From NCBI GenBank assembly GCA_947085285.1, contig CAMTVZ010000011.1, forward strand, positions 1 to 7,975: a stretch of DNA of 7,975 nucleotides. Direction: 5' to 3'. Below are positions 5,032 to 7,975 of the stretch, in pieces; position 1 is the first letter of the stretch, and every line of letters starts with the position of its first letter. The translations under genes and the position numbers were made by a program. This stretch comes from JASEGV01 sp947085285 (lineage in GTDB: Bacteria; Bacteroidota; Ignavibacteria; UBA10030; BY39). Below the pieces are notes generated by a model, which ran no database searches, was not told where the DNA came from, and saw only the letters and a list, made by a program, of their open reading frames with translations.

Positions 5032-7212
5032 ATGAAAACACTAAAACTTCTAACCGCACTATTAATGCTTTCCAGCTCCTGTTTGTTTGCACAATACCAG
5101 TGGAAACATATTCCCGTCTTCTCAGCCCGAAATATAGAAAAAGATTTTTTTAATAATAAAATTTGGATTACAGGTTCCGGAGGGCTATTCCAGTATAATG
5201 TTCTCAAAAAGGAATGGAATATATATACAACAGCCCAAGGACTCTCAAAATTATGGACATGGAGTGTGACATCTGACTCTGATGTGATTTGGGTTGGAAC
5301 CGAAACGGGAGGTGCAAATTTGATTTATAGACAATCAGATACAACTTTGAAATTTCTCCAGTACTCGGATCGATCGAACTACATGCCGACGGTGATGACG
5401 ATTTATACCGAAGGGGATAGTGTTTGGTGTGGTACAGATCGTGGGCTTTATCTTGTTTCTCGGAGTTCTCTTGATACTATTAAGCTATTCAATACTTCTC
5501 AGGGGCTGGGTGAAAAATGGGTATTTGACATTATTTCCGACAATCAGTATTTGTGGATAGCAACAGGATATGGTGGAGGATGTTTTGATTATTGTCCAAA
5601 TACAGGAGGTATTAGTCGCTATGATAAGCATACAGGTGAAATACTTAACTTTCAACAACAAGATACCACGAAATCAAACACTTTTCTTGTAATTGCAGAC
5701 CAAGGGCAATACCTATTGACAGGAGGCGTGAGTGGGCTATTTAGATTTAAGAAAACAAACGGTACTTTTACAAGATTGTTTCCATCGCAGTTGGGAAGTG
5801 TTTACTCGATGAGTGTCGTGGGAGACTCGGTTTGGGCTATCTCTTACGATATGGTTGGACATACTGAAAAACTATTTTTATTGAACTCAGAAACTACCCA
5901 GATTATTAAAACGATCACCCTACCTTACGATCGGAGACCTGCATCTGTAATCGTCATGGATAACAAAGTATATGTTACTCGCGGAAATTCTTTCTACATT
6001 CTTAACGATTCTCTCGGCCAACTCGAGAAGTTATCGCATCCTTTTTTGCCTGACAATTGGGTTAATGATGTTGAAATCAGCAAGGGTGAGTTGTTTGCGC
6101 CTTGCAATAATTTTGCAATGAGGTTGAATCTATCTAATGATTCTTTAGAGGGCATTGATTTAAATATCTTCACACGAGCCATCAAAGCCGATGATTCCTT
6201 GGTTACAGTAGCAACTGACGGCGGTTTGTATTTACTTAATCGAAGTAACTTAAGTGTTAAAAATATTATTCTTCCCAATCACGCTATATATGATATCGTG
6301 CCAGACAGCAACTATCAGTGGTTGCCAACCAACTATGGGCTTATCCGACGAAATATCAAAGATGAAAGTATACTAAACAGGAGCCTTGCGAAAGAAGTTG
6401 GGACGTTTGGAGAGCCACGAATCCTATCACTTCTTCCAAGTAACGGAGTAGTCTGGATAAGTTTCCGTGGTCAGCAACCGTATCCTGGTCATTTAATCAC
6501 TGGAATTCTTAAAATAGATAGAGAAAATCTGAACATTATATCCAAAAAAATAATCTCAATTGGAGACTACACACAAGCCATAGGTGGATTAGCACTTTTC
6601 AATGACACTTTATTTACCAGTGGAAATGCGATTTCCATTGTTGATAAAGATTCTTTGATAATGCGAACATTCATTTTGCAAAAGGCTTCTAAATTAACTA
6701 TCTCCAATGATAAATTATGGGCGATTGTACCAAATGGCGTGCATATTTACGACCCTTCATCAGGCAAACTAGTTACTTCATTAACTGAGAACGAAGGGCT
6801 GTTGTCAAAAAGTGTTTTCGATATTGAATTTCAAGATAACTATGTTTGGTTTGCATCTTATGGTGGACTTGGTCGTTTGAGAACAGACGAAATAATATCT
6901 ACAATTGATCTTTCAGTAAACCCTGAACTACCAGATGAACAAAAACTGTTGCAAAACTATCCCAATCCATTCAACCCCACGACGATCATCAGCTTTTCCG
7001 TCCCGAAGCGCACATCCGTGCGTCTCCACGTATATGACGCTATTGGACGGCTCGTTGCCACACTAGTTGATGAGGAACTCGGAGCGGGAAATTATTCGGT
7101 CCAATGGAATGGGACCGACCGAAATGGATCGAGGGTCTCCAGCGGTGTGTATTTCTACAGGCTTCAGTCAGACACATTCACTGAAACGAAAAAGCTCTTG
7201 CTGTTGCGGTAA
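5032..7212 (+). CDS. Secreted beta-propeller protein with T9SS type A sorting domain
   Basis: The protein has 726 residues. Residues 1-21 are a signal peptide (MKTLKLLTALLML ... LFAQ). Cys17 is preceded by SSS, so a lipobox is unlikely. Residues 22-630 carry repeated strands typical of regulator-propeller/ligand-binding propeller blades: VIWVGTETGGANLI, SVWCGTDRGLYLV, YLWIATGYGGG, VTVATDGGLYLLN, LWAIVPNGVHIYD and VWFASYGGLGRLR. The number of such motifs suggests two propellers, but I cannot count blades reliably. Residues 641-726 are the sorting domain (QNYPNPFN ... VATLVDEEL ... SGVYFYRL ... KKLLLLR). No histidine kinase or other effector domain follows, so it is probably a surface or released binding or scaffold protein, not a sensor kinase. 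The body is about 35% GC, the sorting-domain DNA about 52%, a sharp step near 6955. Confidence 0.9.
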   Translation: MKTLKLLTALLMLSSSCLFAQYQWKHIPVFSARNIEKDFFNNKIWITGSGGLFQYNVLKKEWNIYTTAQGLSKLWTWSVTSDSDVIWVGTETGGANLIYRQSDTTLKFLQYSDRSNYMPTVMTIYTEGDSVWCGTDRGLYLVSRSSLDTIKLFNTSQGLGEKWVFDIISDNQYLWIATGYGGGCFDYCPNTGGISRYDKHTGEILNFQQQDTTKSNTFLVIADQGQYLLTGGVSGLFRFKKTNGTFTRLFPSQLGSVYSMSVVGDSVWAISYDMVGHTEKLFLLNSETTQIIKTITLPYDRRPASVIVMDNKVYVTRGNSFYILNDSLGQLEKLSHPFLPDNWVNDVEISKGELFAPCNNFAMRLNLSNDSLEGIDLNIFTRAIKADDSLVTVATDGGLYLLNRSNLSVKNIILPNHAIYDIVPDSNYQWLPTNYGLIRRNIKDESILNRSLAKEVGTFGEPRILSLLPSNGVVWISFRGQQPYPGHLITGILKIDRENLNIISKKIISIGDYTQAIGGLALFNDTLFTSGNAISIVDKDSLIMRTFILQKASKLTISNDKLWAIVPNGVHIYDPSSGKLVTSLTENEGLLSKSVFDIEFQDNYVWFASYGGLGRLRTDEIISTIDLSVNPELPDEQKLLQNYPNPFNPTTIISFSVPKRTSVRLHVYDAIGRLVATLVDEELGAGNYSVQWNGTDRNGSRVSSGVYFYRLQSDTFTETKKLLLLR

Positions 7213-7236
7213 AATGAAAGAGAGCGAGTACATAAA
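7180..7236 (+). repeat. Copy 2 of the 57-bp direct repeat at the end of the T9SS cargo genes
   Basis: This is the partner of 4315-4371, with 55 of 57 bases identical and all 27 bases from the stop codon onward the same. Similarity is lost at 7237. The flanking sorting-domain DNA upstream is much less alike than the block itself, so the two genes share this end through exchange or a functional 3' signal, not through simple recent duplication of the whole gene. Confidence 0.9.
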
Positions 7237-7563
7237 TTTGAGAATTTTAATAAATTTAATTACAAATATGCATAATCTTAACTTAACTTTTCCGAATGAA
7301 TAATTAATAAAAGTAAAGCCATCTGAAACTCATATAAGCAGAGTCGATATGAGAAATAATCGGGAAGGGGTTTAACTTGACAGAGAAAAGTTTTTCATCA
7401 TAAGCTAGTCGAAAGTATCGTTAACAATACGCAGGAAAATAAGCGGTTGAACAGATACAACGACCTGTTTAAGGAGAGAGAAATGTAAACTTACAAATTA
7501 TAGATTGTAGCAAACTTTTTTGAAATAGTTTTATTTAAACATTGATACTGACCTGAAATTGTT
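7237..7563. other. AT-rich gap between the second cargo gene and the convergent membrane gene
   Basis: Apart from the nitrilase remnant at 7402-7488 I see no complete gene, RNA gene or convincing terminator here. A TTGACA at 7377-7382 has no good -10 partner. The cargo gene and the minus-strand gene converge on this region, so terminators would be expected; a short AAACT/AGTTT pair around 7510-7530 is too weak to call. Confidence 0.6.
7402..7488 (+). pseudogene. 3' remnant of a second nitrilase-family gene
   Basis: The frame ending at TAA 7486 reads NKRLNRYNDLFKEREM from 7438. This aligns with NKRLNEYNDVFEDRD at residues 241-255 of the nitrilase encoded at 406-1197, with 10 of 15 residues identical. 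The preceding codons (SIVNNTQE) can be fitted to the V-E-I-N strand with a short gap. The DNA differs at many synonymous and non-synonymous sites, so this is an old or foreign homologue, not a recent copy. The catalytic part is absent. A faint earlier trace (RVDMRNNREG, about 7340-7369, another frame) may match the NRIG region, but I would not rely on it. Confidence 0.65.
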
Positions 7564-7975
7564 TTAATACTCCAACGTAAAAAACACAACAAAGAAAATT
7601 GCCGCTGCTGTAAGCTGAACAATTCGGTAAATGTTATTTTTTTTCTCCTTCAAATAACTCCACCAAAAAGCCAACCCGATCATAGAGACTGTAAAAAGTA
7701 TAAACAGCGGTAATACATCCATAAATCCCAGATAAGTTCCAAAAATTGTTTTCATACTAAAAAATGGATTATTTACCGAGCCATAAAGGATTATCAAATG
7801 AACAACATAAACAAGTAGCGACTCTTTACCTAAAATTGTAATCCATCGCGGCGGCTGTTTAATTTTTTCTGTGATTGACCAAATAACACCTATCATCGCT
7901 AATAAAGCTCCGATACGAATTGCAAAATAATTTGGGCTTGTGTACCAAAAATTGTAAACGGGATAAAGTTGGAAT
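7564..7975 (-). CDS. C-terminal part of a multi-pass membrane protein resembling DUF1624/HGSNAT-type acyltransferases; start outside the window
   Basis: On the minus strand the frame stays open from the window edge for 136 codons to TAA at 7564-7566. The Met at 7896 is internal, because coding continues upstream (FAIRIGALLA). Four hydrophobic segments are visible: IRIGALLAMIGVIW, SLLVYVVHLIILYG, LPLFILFTVSMIGLAFWW and a last helix, IVQLTAAAIFFVVFF. The motif ITILGKESLLVYVVHLIILYGS resembles the C-terminal half of heparan-alpha-glucosaminide N-acetyltransferase-like proteins (DUF1624) and related YeiB/acyltransferase-3 families, inner-membrane proteins that move acyl groups onto sugars. The catalytic region would lie outside the window, so the family is tentative. 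It converges with the T9SS cargo gene and has no evident link to it. Confidence 0.7.
   Translation of the reverse strand, partial: FQLYPVYNFWYTSPNYFAIRIGALLAMIGVIWSITEKIKQPPRWITILGKESLLVYVVHLIILYGSVNNPFFSMKTIFGTYLGFMDVLPLFILFTVSMIGLAFWWSYLKEKKNNIYRIVQLTAAAIFFVVFFTLEY

Noticed and set aside
5032..5094. Lipoprotein signal for the beta-propeller cargo because of Cys17
   Set aside because: The residues before the Cys are SSS, not a lipobox, and the C-terminal T9SS domain gives a better export route.
7377..7406. TTGACA promoter-like box before the nitrilase remnant
   Set aside because: No acceptable -10 box at 16-18 bases, and no functional gene follows.
1..7975. CRISPR array, tRNA, rRNA or known riboswitch
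   Set aside because: No regularly spaced repeats, cloverleaf-type patterns or conserved aptamer motifs were seen on either strand.

Overview
The window looks like a chromosome segment from the Ignavibacteria/Chlorobiota side of the Bacteroidota-Chlorobiota group. Two large secreted proteins both end in a type A sorting domain of the type IX secretion system (T9SS), of the QNYPNPFN ... SGVY(L/F)YRL ... ETKKLLLLR kind common there. Strong AAAGGAG ribosome binding sites and a TTGACA-17-TATATT promoter fit that lineage better than classical Bacteroidetes, which use a different promoter consensus and few Shine-Dalgarno sites. This assignment is by recognition only.

Layout. Bases 1-142 are the tail of a sodium:alanine-type (AGCS) symporter. 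A 68-residue protein of unknown function (181-387) and a complete nitrilase-superfamily hydrolase (406-1197) follow, 18 bases apart, and end at a hairpin terminator (1273-1295). The gap 1198-1749 holds that terminator, a REP-like palindromic repeat (1301-1381), a near-consensus promoter (1489-1517) and a long leader with a 14-codon ORF. The first T9SS cargo (1750-4347) is a predicted parallel beta-helix protein. Behind it lies a decayed mobile-element region: the left end and first ~64 codons of an IS200/REP-type transposase, fused out of frame to the 3' end of an apparent Ig-like-domain gene (4384-4899). The second T9SS cargo (5032-7212) is a predicted beta-propeller protein. The gap 7213-7563 contains the 3' remnant of a second nitrilase gene. 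A membrane protein resembling DUF1624/HGSNAT-type acyltransferases runs in from the right edge on the minus strand (7564-7975).

How it fits together. The two cargoes would cross the inner membrane by Sec and the outer membrane by the T9SS, to be surface-attached or released; no secretion machinery is encoded here. The best evidence of unusual history is that the sorting domains look like exchangeable modules. Hand-counted GC samples give about 48% in the body and 37.5% in the tail of cargo 1, but about 35% in the body and 52% in the tail of cargo 2. Both genes also share a 57-bp block (55 identities) running through the stop codon, including 27 identical bases from the stop codon onward. With the broken transposase, the gene fragments and a nitrilase tail on each side, 1.2-7.5 kb reads as an accessory, recombination-prone block between ordinary metabolic and transport genes. 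I did not find a clear new multi-gene system.
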